This document shows, in pieces, positions 22,801 through 34,837 of a stretch of 64,000 bases of DNA; the stretch's first letter is position 1, and each line of letters opens with the position of its first letter. Both the position numbers and the translations under genes were made by a program. Under the pieces are notes generated by a model, which worked only from the letters and a program-made list of their open reading frames with translations, had not been told where the DNA came from and searched no databases. Location of the stretch: positions 1,746,976-1,810,975 of the forward strand of contig NW_003101680.1 in assembly GCF_000003855.2 (NCBI RefSeq), in the 5' to 3' direction. This stretch comes from Blastomyces gilchristii SLH14081. Its lineage: Eukaryota; Ascomycota; Eurotiomycetes; Onygenales; Ajellomycetaceae.

Positions 22801-23346
22801 TTCAGAACCTTGTAAGAAGAGTATGTTTATAATATTATCTTGTTAAAAGATATCTAGATATTCATGATATTATTGAGAAAGTTTTGTACAAGAATCTGTT
22901 ATTATAATACAGAATAACTTTTCTAGAGTCTTTTTAATATTGACCAGACTAATGAAATAGATTGATACATGATTCTGCTATCAGTGAACTTGTCAGTGAT
23001 CCTGTCAGTGATTTTGATGATAACTTCTTTTTCAGAGTATTTTATAAGCATTGATAGAGATCTGTGTAAGATTCATAGTCTTGTGAATATCATCTTCATG
23101 AATTCTGTCATTATTAGAGAATATCAAGCTTCTGTTTCAAGCATTCAGCAAGATACCTTGTTCAGATAGTCAGACAAGTTCTAACATAGAATTATAGTCA
23201 AGATTATTAACTTCATATACATAGGCATCTTCACATTGATGTTCTTTCACATCTATGTTCAGTTTCATCATGTAATGAGTACAAACATTCTTCAGATCAT
23301 CAAATCCTGCAAGAAGTTGAGGTTTTGATAAAGAAATACACTGAAG
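19860..23346 (-). pseudogene. pol of A3, degenerate
   Basis: Minus-strand counterpart of A1/A4 pol: chromodomain near 19880-20010, integrase near 20040-21200, RNase H about 21500-21950, reverse transcriptase about 22060-22800, ending in the protease region where B2 is inserted. Plus-strand open frames here (for example 22067-22249) are antisense shadows. Many stops. Confidence 0.85.
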
Positions 23347-23525
23347 TGTGGTTCGGAAGAACGTACGACCGTCGGATAATAACGCGGCCGCTTCCGAACT
23401 ACTAGCGTACGAATGTAAAGGGGGGCCATAGCGGCCACTAATTAATTAGCATATGATATTACAATATATAAGAAGCTGGCATACGCCTGTAATTGTACAC
23501 TGGCTTAAGCAACCTTTGAATCACA
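23347..23525 (+). repeat. 5' LTR of B2 (179 bp)
   Basis: Starts TGTGGTTCGGAAGAACG and ends AACCTTTGAATCACA. It still has many CpG sites (CGTACGACCGTCGG, GCGGCCGC), in contrast to the nearly CpG-free element body. Confidence 0.93.
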
Positions 23526-23854
23526 TCTGATAGCATGTCTAAAAACTGGTGAGAAGTGCAGGCTTCTCCAGAGCATGATAATTCTGTCTATGAAGTGATT
23601 CATAGTTATCATGTCAGTGTGGTTCTAGAACATCTTAAAAGATAGCATATAAAGAGCAGTGAGTGAAAGAGCATTCAATTGATACTGCTTCACTTGTTGA
23701 GGGAAAACTCCACACTCAGGTGAATACCACATATGCAAACAGATGAGATGTGAGAAAAGAGATGAGAGCAGTGAATCAGATTCAAAGAAGACTGCTCTTC
23801 ACTCAAAGAGATAAAAGAGAGAGGTGACCATCACTGAAGTTATACAATGATAAC

Positions 23855-23937
23855 AGAAATCATATAATGATATAGTGATATAATGATATAGCAATAGAAT
23901 GATATAGTGATATAATAATACAGTGATATAACAATAG
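23855..23937. repeat. Minisatellite in B2 leader
   Basis: GATATAGTGATATAAT-type units repeat several times; homologous to 8318-8370 in B1 but longer. Confidence 0.75.
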
Positions 23938-23967
23938 ACATTGTATAATTAATGAGAAATCACTGAA

Positions 23968-26802
23968 ATGAATATCTTCTCTAGTCAATATAAACAACAC
24001 CCTTCTCTGCTACCTGAACTGAAAGATATGCAGAACCTCTCAGAGGGTTTACTTGAAGCAGTAAGAAAAGTGACTGAAATAGCTGAATCAGAATTGAAGC
24101 TTCATACATATACAAGAATTCTAAATGAGATTGAGATCTTGTATACACAGTGACAGGCTGAGATAGAAGTTAAACAACAATTGACATTCACTGTAGATCA
24201 AGCATTCACTATGAAGAGCTTCACTGATGCAATCATCATTATTAATAAGAATAGAGAAAATCAGATCTTAGGCCTGCAGCAGAAGATTGAATATTTATAT
24301 AGTTAGGTGACTACACTGAACCTGAAGATCTCATCACAATTGTTCACAATCTCTTCAGAAGTATACACATCATCAGAGACTGCTGCACAGAATGAGAATT
24401 CAAGCATGAGATATATCAAGCTGAGAGATCTGCTGAAGTCATCAAGCTTCAATAATGACTGAAAAAATAATGCTGTAATCAGCTGACTAAGTCAGATACA
24501 ATTATATTATCAGATTGAATATGAACTCACAGACAGACAGTTAACAGAATTTTAATAAGTCTTAAGATCTACTGCATTTCTACACAGAAAAGCAAAGTTA
24601 TTATGAATAACTGATAAAAAGATAAATCTCACAGACTCAGAGTAATATTCATTCTCATGAACATGAAATGAGTTTTCCAAATGAATCTTATATAACTTTG
24701 AGAAAGTGAACATATGAGACAAGTATTACAAATGCTTCACTGAGTGTAGATAAGTAAGTGATCTTATATCATACTTTACACACTTCAGCTTATACTATCT
24801 TGCATTGAATGAAGAGCTTTCAATATCTTTCTATTTACAGATCTTCATTCATAATCTTACACTCAAGTTAAGAGTGAAATGAAAATACTTAACCTCACAG
24901 TCAGACACAGTGAAGAAAGTATATAATATTCTTATTATACAGAAATAAGTGAGTCAATTATAACAGAAAATACTGCAATTAAGTATATCTCAGTGAAGAA
25001 TAGATAATCAGACTTCTATGACACAAGTCACACACTCAGATATGATGAATCTAGATCTGAATGCTATTGCTAAAGCACTGAATTCTCTGAAAAAGAGATT
25101 CTCTGAGTGAAAACCTTGATATCATGAGCATCAAGCTTGCTTCAACTGCAGATGTTAAAATCATAATATAAAAGATTACACTCAGCATACACAGTCAAGA
25201 GAAGCAAGAGAGTTAAAAAACTAGCAGAATCAGTGAGCTCAGAGACACTCACTGATATTCTATGAAAAGTCTTCAAAGTGAAAGAGATATCTGTGTTAGA
25301 TGATTCTCTGAATTCTACAAATGCAAAGAAGAAGCAGGCTTCTGAATAAGATGCAGGCAAGAATGATGAAGTGAATACTCATCTCAATGTCTTGAGACCT
25401 GAAATGTTAATATATAGAGAACACTTGAGTAAGAATTAAGAGATAACTGTAAAAGTGTTAGCAGATACAGAAGCTTCTATATAATATATTGATGATCATA
25501 TAATCTGAAGATTGAAAGAGGTTCACTGAGTGAAGAATCTCTAATACATAAGATTATCTGATAACTGATATTTGATATCATCTGCAAGAGTAAGAGTTCT
25601 CTTGCACTTCAGAGAATGATCTTGCTATATTTAAGCGCGAGAGCTGTAGAACATGAAATATGACCTTATTCTTGAACTTGATTGATTTCAAAGGTTCAAT
25701 CTGCAGATTCAATGACATACATATCATATGCAGTTAACTGATAGGAAGAAAATAATTCATACAATTCTATCAACTGATATGAGAAGGACATTTCACATCT
25801 CTGATATAGAAGAGTTAAATCTGCTTATATATTAATAAGTAAAGAGAATGATTCACAAGACCTCATCTGAAAGCATTCTGTATGTTATATGAGACTCAGA
25901 AGAGGAGGAAACCAAGATAAAAGATATATGAGAGAACAAGTGTATGAAGGAACTTCTGAAGAAGTATAGAAAGGTCTTTTAAACAGATCTTTCACTGAAA
26001 TTACTGCTGAAATGAGGATTTGTACATGAGATTGATATGAGAAATGCAAAACCAGTCAATCAGAATGTGTATCTTCTGTTATAAATGCATCTTGAAGAAC
26101 AGAAGTGTCAGATCACAGACCTTCTAGAACATAGTCTCATACAATTCTCATTAAGCATGTGAGGCTTTTCAGTTCTATTTATGAAAAAGACAGATGAGAA
26201 GTGACAGATGTGTATTGATTATCAAGCACTTAATAAGCTTATGATCAAGAATGAATATTCACTATCATGAATTCAATAACAGTTAAATATGATTGAAAAC
26301 ACCTGATATCTATTGAAGATTGATCTTCTTTCAGAATACTGACAGATCTGTATAGATAAACTGTCAGTTCTGTGAACTGCATTTAATATACAATGAGAGA
26401 AGTTTGAATTCCTGATAATATTATTCAGTCTGATAAATGTGCCTGTTATCTTCTAAATAATGATAAATACAATTCTTTATAAACAGAATGAAATCTCATA
26501 TCTTATATATCTTAATGACATTCTAGTCTTTTTAAACTTATATAATAAATATCTGAAGTATCTTGATGAAGTGCTTATAACTCTGACAGAGTATAAGCTC
26601 TATATTAAATCAATCAAGTGTGTGTTTAAAATAGAAGAGTTGAAGTTTGTAGAATATATAGTGAGTGATGACTGTATACATTTCATCTCAGAGAAATTTG
26701 ATTGTTATAGTGAATTAATTATGACTGAGAAATATACATCATTATATAACAGTTTCTGTGAGTTGGTCTCATACTACTGCAGATTCCATTCAAGGATTTT
26801 GC
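23968..26802 (+). pseudogene. gag, protease and RT of B2, degenerate, ends in gap
   Basis: The gag start is MNIFSSQYKQHPSLLPELKD, the best-preserved piece. A zinc-knuckle region CFNCRC, a stop, NHNIKDY lies near 25133-25175 (last Cys now Tyr). Protease has VLADTEASI near 25450, where DTG is now DTE. Reverse transcriptase has FSVLFMKKTDEK, then CIDYQALNKL and YLNDILVF (26500-26530, YLDD expected). Sequence then runs into 411 N. Numerous stops; not functional. Confidence 0.85.
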
Positions 26803-27213
26803 NNNNNNNNNNNNNNNNNNNNNNNNNNNNNNNNNNNNNNNNNNNNNNNNNNNNNNNNNNNNNNNNNNNNNNNNNNNNNNNNNNNNNNNNNNNNNNNNNN
26901 NNNNNNNNNNNNNNNNNNNNNNNNNNNNNNNNNNNNNNNNNNNNNNNNNNNNNNNNNNNNNNNNNNNNNNNNNNNNNNNNNNNNNNNNNNNNNNNNNNNN
27001 NNNNNNNNNNNNNNNNNNNNNNNNNNNNNNNNNNNNNNNNNNNNNNNNNNNNNNNNNNNNNNNNNNNNNNNNNNNNNNNNNNNNNNNNNNNNNNNNNNNN
27101 NNNNNNNNNNNNNNNNNNNNNNNNNNNNNNNNNNNNNNNNNNNNNNNNNNNNNNNNNNNNNNNNNNNNNNNNNNNNNNNNNNNNNNNNNNNNNNNNNNNN
27201 NNNNNNNNNNNNN
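26803..27213. other. Assembly gap (411 N)
   Basis: N run inside B2, replacing most of RNase H and the connection domain. The size may be an estimate. Open frames spanning it are artefacts. Confidence 0.98.
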
Positions 27214-28720
27214 AGTGTATAATCTTTATATCAAATACTGAAAAGAATTAAATGCTGTGATATCTGATACAATTAGTTACAGACTCAATTTCATGAGTGA
27301 GAGTTCTGTGAACCAGGCATAAGAGATGTTTGTATTAAACACACTGAGAGAATGCAAGAAATCAGAATAAGTGAACATCATGATCTCTTACTTGAAGAAT
27401 GACAAGATGTCAGATGATAAGTATCTTATGAAAGTAATAGAAGAGATGCTTTCAAACTTCAAGCTGAGGAAATTGAAAAATAACATTGTGCTTTACTGTG
27501 ATCTAGAATATGCAGAAGCTCCCTATCTAGAACCTTCATTTAGACACAACTTAATAGCTCATATACACAAGGAATTCAGTCACTTAGAAAGTTCTGAACT
27601 CATAAGTATACTCAAATCAAGAGCATACTGGTCAAGCATGGCTGAGAACATTCAGATGTACACTCATGAGTGCCTGAATTATCAGGTTGTGAAAGAATCT
27701 AAGAAAGGATTAGAATGTGAGAAAGTGCAATATCAGATGAAGTGTATGATACAATCATTTGAATGATAAGAGATAAATCTCATAGACATATTACTGTGAA
27801 CATCAAATGAAAATTGATGAATAATCACTGCTATTGATTACACTACTGACTGACCAGTTGTGAAAGCAGTTTCAGAGGTGATAGAGAAGATGATAGTGAA
27901 GTTTCTATATAATGAGATCTATGTCAACTATAGAATGCTGCATGAGATTCTAACTGATAACAGTGCAAACCTTGTAGAAGAAGTAGTGAGGCATTTCATG
28001 AGCCAGTTACAGACAAGACATTGTAGAACAATGCTATATTATTCACAGATGAACAGGAAGATGAAATGCTTGAATGAAATCTTGAGCAACATACTGATGA
28101 AATATCTAGTGAGCAAGCCTATGAGATTATGAAATGAATATCTCAGTCAGGTGCTATTAACCACGCGAATTCAGCAGTATGCAGTTATCAAGCATTCATC
28201 ATTCTACCTGTTGTATGAATTGCATCCGCGCATTTCAGAGAATGCTTTGAAAAAGATGAGGGAGGAAACAACAGTTGCAGACACAGAATCAAGATTGAAA
28301 GAGATCAGCTACACATGTGTAAAAGCTAATAAGTTACTTCTGAACTGAGCAATTCAATTGAAAAGAATACAAGACTCACTAGTTAAGAAATTGAGTCTCA
28401 AGATAAGAATGTGAGTTCTCATACATAATGAGAGTTCTGAGAAGTTCCAATCTAGATGATTTGAGTCATATAAATTACTCAAATCACATTCTCTGAAAAT
28501 GTATACATTGAAAGAATCAGAGAGACAGATCTTATACAACTTAATTAATAATTCATAACTTATGAAAGTAAAGATATAAGACTCAAGTAAATTATAGTCA
28601 TCTGCAGCACTATTATTAGTGTTGAAAAAGAAGAGACTTATAATTGAAAAGTCTTACAAGGTAAGAGAAATCATAGATGCTTATAAATTAGATGATCTCA
28701 CTTATTTCAATCTTTTCACA
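27214..28720 (+). pseudogene. Integrase of B2, comparatively well preserved
   Basis: Less mutated than the rest. 27371-27766 is open for 131 codons and carries the HHCC zinc-binding part (HIHKEFSHLESSELI, then YTHECLNYQ, expected CxxC). 27860-28132 has the core: EILTDNSANLVEEVVRHFM (second catalytic Asp) and a QMNRKMKCLNEIL block where the Glu of the DDE triad is expected. 28151-28348 continues with SSFYLLYELHPRI. Further on, SYKVREIIDAYKLDDLTYF (about 28650-28706) is weakly chromodomain-like. Integrase would insert cDNA into the genome. Only isolated stops interrupt it. Confidence 0.82.
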
Positions 28721-29344
28721 ATTATAAGAAAAGAATGAGAAGAAATGAAGAAATCAGATGAATATCACACTTTAATAAGTGATGAGACTGTAGCTGATTG
28801 TATGATAATATACTGCAGACAGTAGATACAATATGACAAAGAGCAGTCTCAAAACAGCAGACTTACACATGAGTCAGATTACAGAAGAAAAAGAAATTCA
28901 GAGTTGAATTCAACTGTTTATATTAGTTCAATTGCAGAGATTACAGAGAATGAACTATCTGAAACATCTGTGAATATGTGAGATTAAGTTATCTCAATTC
29001 CTGAAAACACTCAGAGATCAGATAAGGTTAGTTTTAATAAGCTGTTCACTGTAGTGATCTGAGTGAGTGAAGAGAGACAGTATAATGTATGAAATAGAAT
29101 CACAAAAGATGAAAGCTGCTGAATCTAGTCACTGAACACTGTATTATATAGAGGTCATGTAAGAGTAGTGACTAGTAGATAAAGAAAAAGTGTAAGAAAA
29201 GAGATAATAAATTAATCATCAACTGTAAGAGTTAGCTGTAAAAGATAAATATTATTATACATATCTCATTCATTTTCATATATCACATGTTTAATCTATT
29301 TTCAATGTCACATTATCTGAAAAACATCAAAAACAAAGGAAATC

Positions 29345-30927
29345 TTAAAACTTGAGATCTGCAAGAGATTCAAGACCTGCAAGCTGCTCTTGCAACAATG
29401 CTGTATACATCTCTGATTCCTCTATCACTCTGTGTATAACATTAATGTCATTTATCACAAGATTGACTGAAATGCCAATATAGAAATGTGTACACATATA
29501 TGTAGAGAAATTGAAGAAGAGCATGAGACTTACAGAACCAGAAGTCAAGAAAGAGAGAACAGAGACAGAAGAAATAGAAAAGAGAGATACAGAACTGAAT
29601 GAATGACAGAAGTCACTCAGAGCTGAACACTTATAACTCAGTGTGTGCACAGCCTTCTCTGCAGAGAAGAAAGAGAAAGTGATAAGAGAAGCTTAAAGAC
29701 AGAAGAGAATAGTCTCAGCAGTATTATCATCTTCAATTAAAATGACCTCTGATATCAGAGTAACTAAGAACTATTATTAGCATATGAAACTGTAAAAACA
29801 GAGATAATAATTACTGAATAAATATCTGCTAATCTTAGAATTGTACACATAATTACAACACACACAAGGCTTCTCAGAAAGAGAGAGCAGAACACAGAGA
29901 AATGCAGAAAGCAGAATACAGCATGTGAACAGCTCATTCTCATAATAACATTTTAGACAAGATGTATAAGTCTCACATCTGCAGGTGTAAAAGAGTATGA
30001 TATCTGTATTCTTATTTCTGAAAACACAGATATCTTTCATCTGCACTATGAAGTCAGACAACAGACATCAGAGAATAGACTGATACAGATCTATTATTCT
30101 GAAGAAATTCATCAGAGCAGATGTCTCTGTGATGTTAAACTTTACAGTTATGAAAAGCTTCTTAATATCTGTGAACATCATAACTTCATACATAGTAAAA
30201 CTCATAACAATTTCTCCTAAGAATAGAAAAATCAGTGTTAGAAAGAAAAGATGAAAAATGAAAAGACTTACAATTTAGATATTATTGAAAGAGAGAGTGA
30301 TTCTCTGATATGAATAAATGATTGTCTCATTATAAATATTTAAAATGAATATAATAATTAATGTCTGTAACTGAGCTTCAGATAGTTGTGTTATACACAG
30401 TCTTTATACAATAAATTATTCTGAGAGTTGATAAGAAGAGTGAGAGTATACACACTGAAAAACATAGTTCATTAAGTCTACACAACATCTCCTTGAAACA
30501 GGGAGAGCTGATAACAAAAGCAGAGACAGTAAAACCAGGGGTCATGGAAACAGGAGTAGCAGGAGCAGGAGAACCAGACACAGAGGCAAGTGTAGAAGAT
30601 TGAGAAGTGACAGAGAAAGAAACAGAGAGAGAAGCAGCAGAGAAAGAAGCAGCAGAAGAGGCAAGAGAGAACACAGAAGACTTAGTCATACATGATATAA
30701 GCAATTTCTTCATTATCATGTTCTTCAAGTTCTTGATCAATGATTCAATATCAGGTTCACTATTATCAGTAAATGTGAATCTGTCAACATGTGAAGATTC
30801 TACATAAATAAAAACAAAAATATCAGCATCTGTGTTCATGCAAAATTGTGTCAGAAAACACAATCAGAAACTCACTGAAGAAAACAGTCAGAGATGTATA
30901 AGAAGATGAAGAAGATATGTCATTCAT
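29345..30927 (-). pseudogene. Unidentified spliced gene carried antisense inside B2
   Basis: Not recognised. On the minus strand a Met at 30927 begins MNDISSSSSYTSLTVFF. A GTGAGT...TAG intron (30875-30800) follows and the frame continues with SSHVDRFTFTDNSEPDIESL and a Ser/Ala/Pro-rich part (about 30690-30530). Two further introns have canonical signals: 30271-30217 (GTAAGT, branch CTAAC, TTCTTAG) and 29533-29467 (GTAAGT, TTTCAG). A Cys-rich exon (about 29780-30060) has TCRCETYTSCLKCYYENELF and KPCVCCNYV, possibly metal-binding. The last exon ends LLQEQLAGLESLADLKF with a stop at 29345. At least two stops or frame changes lie between exons, so this copy is probably dead. It may be a captured host gene or an antisense gene of the element, as known in some plant gypsy elements. 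Confidence 0.55.
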
Positions 30928-31369
30928 GATAGTATGTTCTAGTAATTATTAGAAGATAAACAAGTTCTGATCATATACATTTCACAACATATTACACTTA
31001 CTGCTAACAAACTGCTCAGTATGAGCACTATGATGACACTTGTTATGAGAACAGAGAGTCATTGCCAGAAATGCATACAAAGTGATAGATGAACAGATGA
31101 AAAGAGTTAAATAGAAGAAGAAGTAGAAATCTTGAATAAGATGATAACATTCAATAATAATGATGATGAAGATGATAATTGAAGAATGAGAAAAGTTAGT
31201 GAATAAGTGATATAATATAGTGAAAGTTTCTTTGTGAGAGTGTACACAGAATACTAGTCAAATCAGGAATAGATTACATAATCATGAAACACTAGTGGCG
31301 AGCTAATCTGCATGAAGCTAGGGTGTATAACATGGTCACATGAGTGTGACTGAATCTAGTGAGAGAGAA
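30928..31369. other. B2 region between antisense gene and 3' LTR
   Basis: AT-rich, no frame. Would hold the promoter of the antisense gene if that is real. Contains a less mutated patch near 31290-31345. Confidence 0.5.
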
Positions 31370-31548
31370 TGTGATTCAGAAGAACATACAATCATTGAAT
31401 AATAACACAGCCGCTTCTGAACTACTAGCATACAAATGTAAAGAGGGGTCATAGCGGCCACTAATTAATTAGCGTACGATATTACAATATATAAGAAGCC
31501 GGCGTACGCCTGTAATCGTACGCTGGCTTAAGCAACCTTTGAATCACA
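31370..31548 (+). repeat. 3' LTR of B2 (179 bp)
   Basis: Starts TGTGATTCAGAAG and ends AACCTTTGAATCACA. The right half is CpG-rich (GCGTACGATA, GCCGGCGTACGCC) while its left half shows changes relative to the 5' LTR. A purine tract (GTGAGAGAGAA) precedes it. Confidence 0.93.
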
Positions 31549-31552
31549 GAAG

Positions 31553-33154
31553 GTTATAATGTCTTACAACTGAAGATTTTATCATTGTATAGTAATATAG
31601 ATCACTGTCTATCATAGCTTTTATATTATATATGTTATTAATCACAGTAGATACAAGAATCACATTCATTGTCATTTTCTCTTCAAATTATTGTTGTCTG
31701 ACCTCTTCAAGCTTCTGTTTATGAATTTGAACAGAAGTTAATCTTTTTTCTGTTTCACTGAGACATTCTTATAGTTATCTTTCAAATCTTTCTTCACTGC
31801 AATGTGATTGACATGGATAGACACTGATTCATCTTTTAAATAAGAAGACACTGATCTTTCTCTTAATTAAGAAGATATATAGATTAATCAGCAGTTGAAA
31901 ACAATGTACTCTGATTGATTACAGTTAATATATACTTCTTATTAATATTGATCAGTGACTTCTTCAAGAGTGATATCAGAAACTCAGAAGCCTGTTCAGA
32001 CAGTGAAGATTCTTGCTTATATATAGATATTTAAGTCTACTTAATTTATAATATCTGCATTATTATTATTCTTCAGTGTGAGTGTATAAATTACTGAGAT
32101 GTAATATCTTCTATCACTGTTCTATATACTCTTGAGCTTGATAAGACAGTTATTTAATGTTCAGAGCTATGTGTAGAAGTCTTTATAAGTCTGATCTTTG
32201 TCTACATTTATAAGAGTCTGTAAGAGTTTAAAAGTTAATATCTTCTTAAGTATACTAATCTTCATTTAATTCTCTCAAGATTGATCTTCTACTTCTAGAA
32301 TTTTAATGTTGAAGTCAGGAATAAATGTTGTAAGAGAAGTGTTTTTCTGTTAAGTACTCTATAATCAATTTAATACTTTCTATTACATGACAGTGTCTTG
32401 AAACAGAATATCAAGATATTTGATAATATTATTAAGTGTTCATAATACTGATTTGTATACTTCTATTCATGAATGAAACTTCTATTTCATGCAATTCTTC
32501 AATTGTTCATTGATATATCAATCTTGATTGATTAGTAAACTGATGATATCTTTATCTATACTCAGTTTTATAAGCATTTTCATTCTTTATAATGAGTAGA
32601 AAGTGAGATCAGAAGTATTGAAATATATAGAAGTATCTAAGTATTCTTTCAGTACTTTTATATTCAATTCTATAGATATTGAAATTGTCTGAGTTTCTTG
32701 TTATAATAATCATTAAATCTCTTTATATTGATGTTATTGAGTTGCATGTATATCAGCTATTTATTATTATTATAATTTCAACATTACTCAGAGTCACTGT
32801 GATATTACTTCTATACTTATGTTTGAGAGTTCTTTCATATTATCATTAGACATGGTTATCAATCATTGAATGTGTAATTATATAAATATCTCATATATCT
32901 GAGTGTCAGAACTCTCAGGTCTTTCACTGATATTCTCTTATAAGATCTTACTCTCTTTATAAGATCTTATTACAGAATCAGAGTAACTGATAAGTAAGCT
33001 TCTATCTGAGAACTCAGTGTCTGCTTTAACTAATTGTTTCTCTTTCTTATATATTATTATATATTTGAATATCTCTTGATAAATAATCATTTCTAATGAG
33101 AAGACAATGCATGAATAATCATTTCTAATAAGAAGATAATGAACATTTTTCTAG
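31553..33154 (-). pseudogene. gag and protease start of A3, degenerate
   Basis: Continues A3 beyond B2: protease start (VIDNIYNMKAMIDS-type sequence on the minus strand near 31600), zinc-knuckle region near 31890-31930, gag body and leader up to the LTR. Colinear with 34825-36400 of A4. Confidence 0.8.
33142..33152 (-). promoter_or_regulatory. Candidate self-priming primer-binding site of A3
   Basis: On the minus strand this reads AGAAAAATGTT, two bases after the LTR end. It is the exact reverse complement of the LTR segment AACATTTTTCT (33223-33213 minus), 11 of 11 bases. Confidence 0.6.
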
Positions 33155-33468
33155 TGTAAGAGGCCTACACTGAATAGATCAGTATAATATTGATAGATCT
33201 TATATAACAAAGAGAAAAATGTTAGAGAAGAAAAGAAAGAGAAAGTGTGAGAATTGATAATTAAAGTGAATATTTATACATGTATATGATGACATACACA
33301 GTGATGCTTCAGAGTAGAAGAATATACATGTGTTCATAGCAGCTGAGAATCAGTGATTGAAACATACATGTTCATAGCAGCTGAGAATCAGTGATCGGGA
33401 ATGAGGCGGTAGAAATCTATGAAGTGTACGGAATAGTCTATATGATTGATCGGGCGCAGCCTGCCACA
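33155..33468 (-). repeat. 5' LTR of A3 (314 bp)
   Basis: Same length and order as the other LTR. The end near 33390-33465 keeps CpG (CGGGCGCAGCC). AGAAAAATGTT at 33213-33223 pairs exactly with the site just outside the LTR at 33142-33152. Confidence 0.92.
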
Positions 33469-33473
33469 ATTAT

Positions 33474-34510
33474 AGTTCTATATAATATGAAGTATTATCA
33501 AAGATCATTACTTACTAGAGAATTGTACTTCACTATCTTCACATCTTTAATATCTGCTCATTCAAATCTCTGATAGTTGATATTATAGTAGTCTCAGATT
33601 AATTTAATATATAAGTCTTATTTCTTCTCTGTTCAATCTTGAGAAGTGTAGATATTAACTCAATAAAAGAGATTTAGTAGAGCTGCTATAGTATAGTACT
33701 CTGTAAAAGATTATTCAGTTTTGCTGTAGTAATATACTAGTTTATTTCTTACAGTAATAATAGTCTGTGCTATAGCATCATCTCAGACTGAATTTCTTTT
33801 TAAGTGATTTAACTGCTTCTCAAGATAAGTAAATAAACTGTTATACATTCATCAGACTGACTGCAGCATTGATGTACAAGTGATTAAGACTGTCTTTATT
33901 ATCTTATAAAACTGAAATAGTAAATTAATTACATATTTCAACTGAGTTCACTCTATATCAGAAAGTTTCAATGTCTGAATCTTTTCTCAATCAGAGTATT
34001 ATACTCAATGATCAATTATCTGATATAATTAAAGAATCTGAACAGTTATCTTATATATTAAACTTCATCATATTCTAATATTCTGTATTATATTCAGTGA
34101 TGTGACTGATTTATTTATTTATTGAATATTATAAAATCATTATTATTATTTAGAGAAGATACAAATCATATTAATAATATTTCAAATCTGTGATATTTAA
34201 ATTATTAGTCAATCTATTTAAAATTAACAGTAGTGTTATTAAAAAGCATTATTAAAAAGCAATATTAAAAAGTATTATTAAAAAATATTATCTTTTACAA
34301 AGTGAATATAAAAGTTACTTAAATAATCACTTTCATCTCATTCTCATTTCAAGAATCAGTCATCTTATTATTCTTTATCTTGATATTAAGATTCTTTATC
34401 AGTGTTTATATCACAAGTTAAATCACATGAGTAATACAGAGAATATGATCTTGTGTATTATTTCAGAAATGCAAAGTTAATTTTTGCTCTAAGCTCTTCA
34501 TCATAGTGTA
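33474..34510 (-). pseudogene. hAT transposase, middle fragment
   Basis: Starts at 34510 on the minus strand with YTMMKSLEQKLTLHF, continuing in frame from the upstream piece when one copy of the A4 duplication is removed. Then come DHILCITHVI, a stop, LVI, which matches hAT ...RI.C.AHVIQLAV. Further along, VLQDNKDSLNHL-like and YINAAVSLMNV segments are seen (about 33850-33920). Heavy stop load. Confidence 0.8.
34230..34287. repeat. AT-rich tandem repeat in the hAT middle piece
   Basis: Four to five units of ATTATTAAAAAGC type, 13-14 bp each, in succession. Likely a slippage expansion inside decayed hAT sequence. Confidence 0.75.
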
Positions 34511-34824
34511 TGTGACGGGCTGCGCCCGATCAATCATATAGACTATTCCGTACACTTCATAGATTCCTACCGCCCCATTCCCGATCGCTGATTCTCAGCT
34601 GTCATGAATGTGTATGTGCTGATCACTGATCCTTGGTCACTATGAATGCATGTATATTCTTCCACTCTGAAGCATCACTGTGTACATCATCACATACATG
34701 TATAAATATTCACTTCAATTGCTGATTCTCATACTTTCTCTTTCTTTTCTTCTCTAATATTTTTCTCTTTGTTATATAAGATCTATCAATATAATACTGA
34801 TCTATTCAGTGTAGATCTCTTATA
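34511..34824 (+). repeat. 5' LTR of A4 (314 bp)
   Basis: Starts TGTGACGGGCTGCGCCCG. It has TATAAATA at about 34711-34718 and ends CTCTTATA (C-to-T in the terminal CA). AATATTTTTCT at 34756-34766 lies about 45 bp past the TATA. Confidence 0.94.
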
Positions 34825-34826
34825 CT

Positions 34827-34837
34827 AGAAAAATATT
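34827..34837 (+). promoter_or_regulatory. Candidate self-priming primer-binding site of A4
   Basis: AGAAAAATATT is the exact reverse complement of AATATTTTTCT in the LTR (34756-34766), starting two bases after the LTR end. Confidence 0.6.

Larger units (their letters stand above)
23347..31548 (+). mobile_element. Ty3/gypsy retrotransposon B2, full length with extra antisense gene
   Basis: An 8.2-kb family B copy with 179-bp LTRs (23347-23525 and 31370-31548), flanked by GAAG (23343-23346 and 31549-31552). It is inserted in the A3 protease region; A5 shows the undisturbed site near 58330. Order: LTR, leader, gag, protease, RT, gap, integrase, about 2 kb with antisense exons, purine tract, LTR. 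It is about 2.5 kb longer than family A because of the region between integrase and 3' LTR. Confidence 0.9.
19508..33468 (-). mobile_element. Ty3/gypsy chromovirus A3, complete, interrupted by B2
   Basis: Family A copy on the minus strand with 314-bp LTRs (19508-19821 and 33155-33468), flanked by the duplication ATTAT (19503-19507 and 33469-33473). Without the nested B2 (23347-31548) it is about 5.75 kb, as expected for family A. Pol lies at 19860-23346 and gag plus protease start at 31553-33154, all on the minus strand. Confidence 0.93.

Noticed and set aside
23855..23937. Possible CRISPR-like regular repeat
   Set aside because: Units are contiguous AT-rich minisatellite copies without spacers, in a eukaryotic retrotransposon leader.
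26460..27251. 263-codon frame across the 411-N gap
   Set aside because: Only the first 110 codons are sequence (B2 reverse transcriptase); the rest is gap.
30607..30807. Glu/Ala-rich plus-strand frame in B2
   Set aside because: Mirror image of the Ser/Ala-rich antisense exon, which has splice signals in support.
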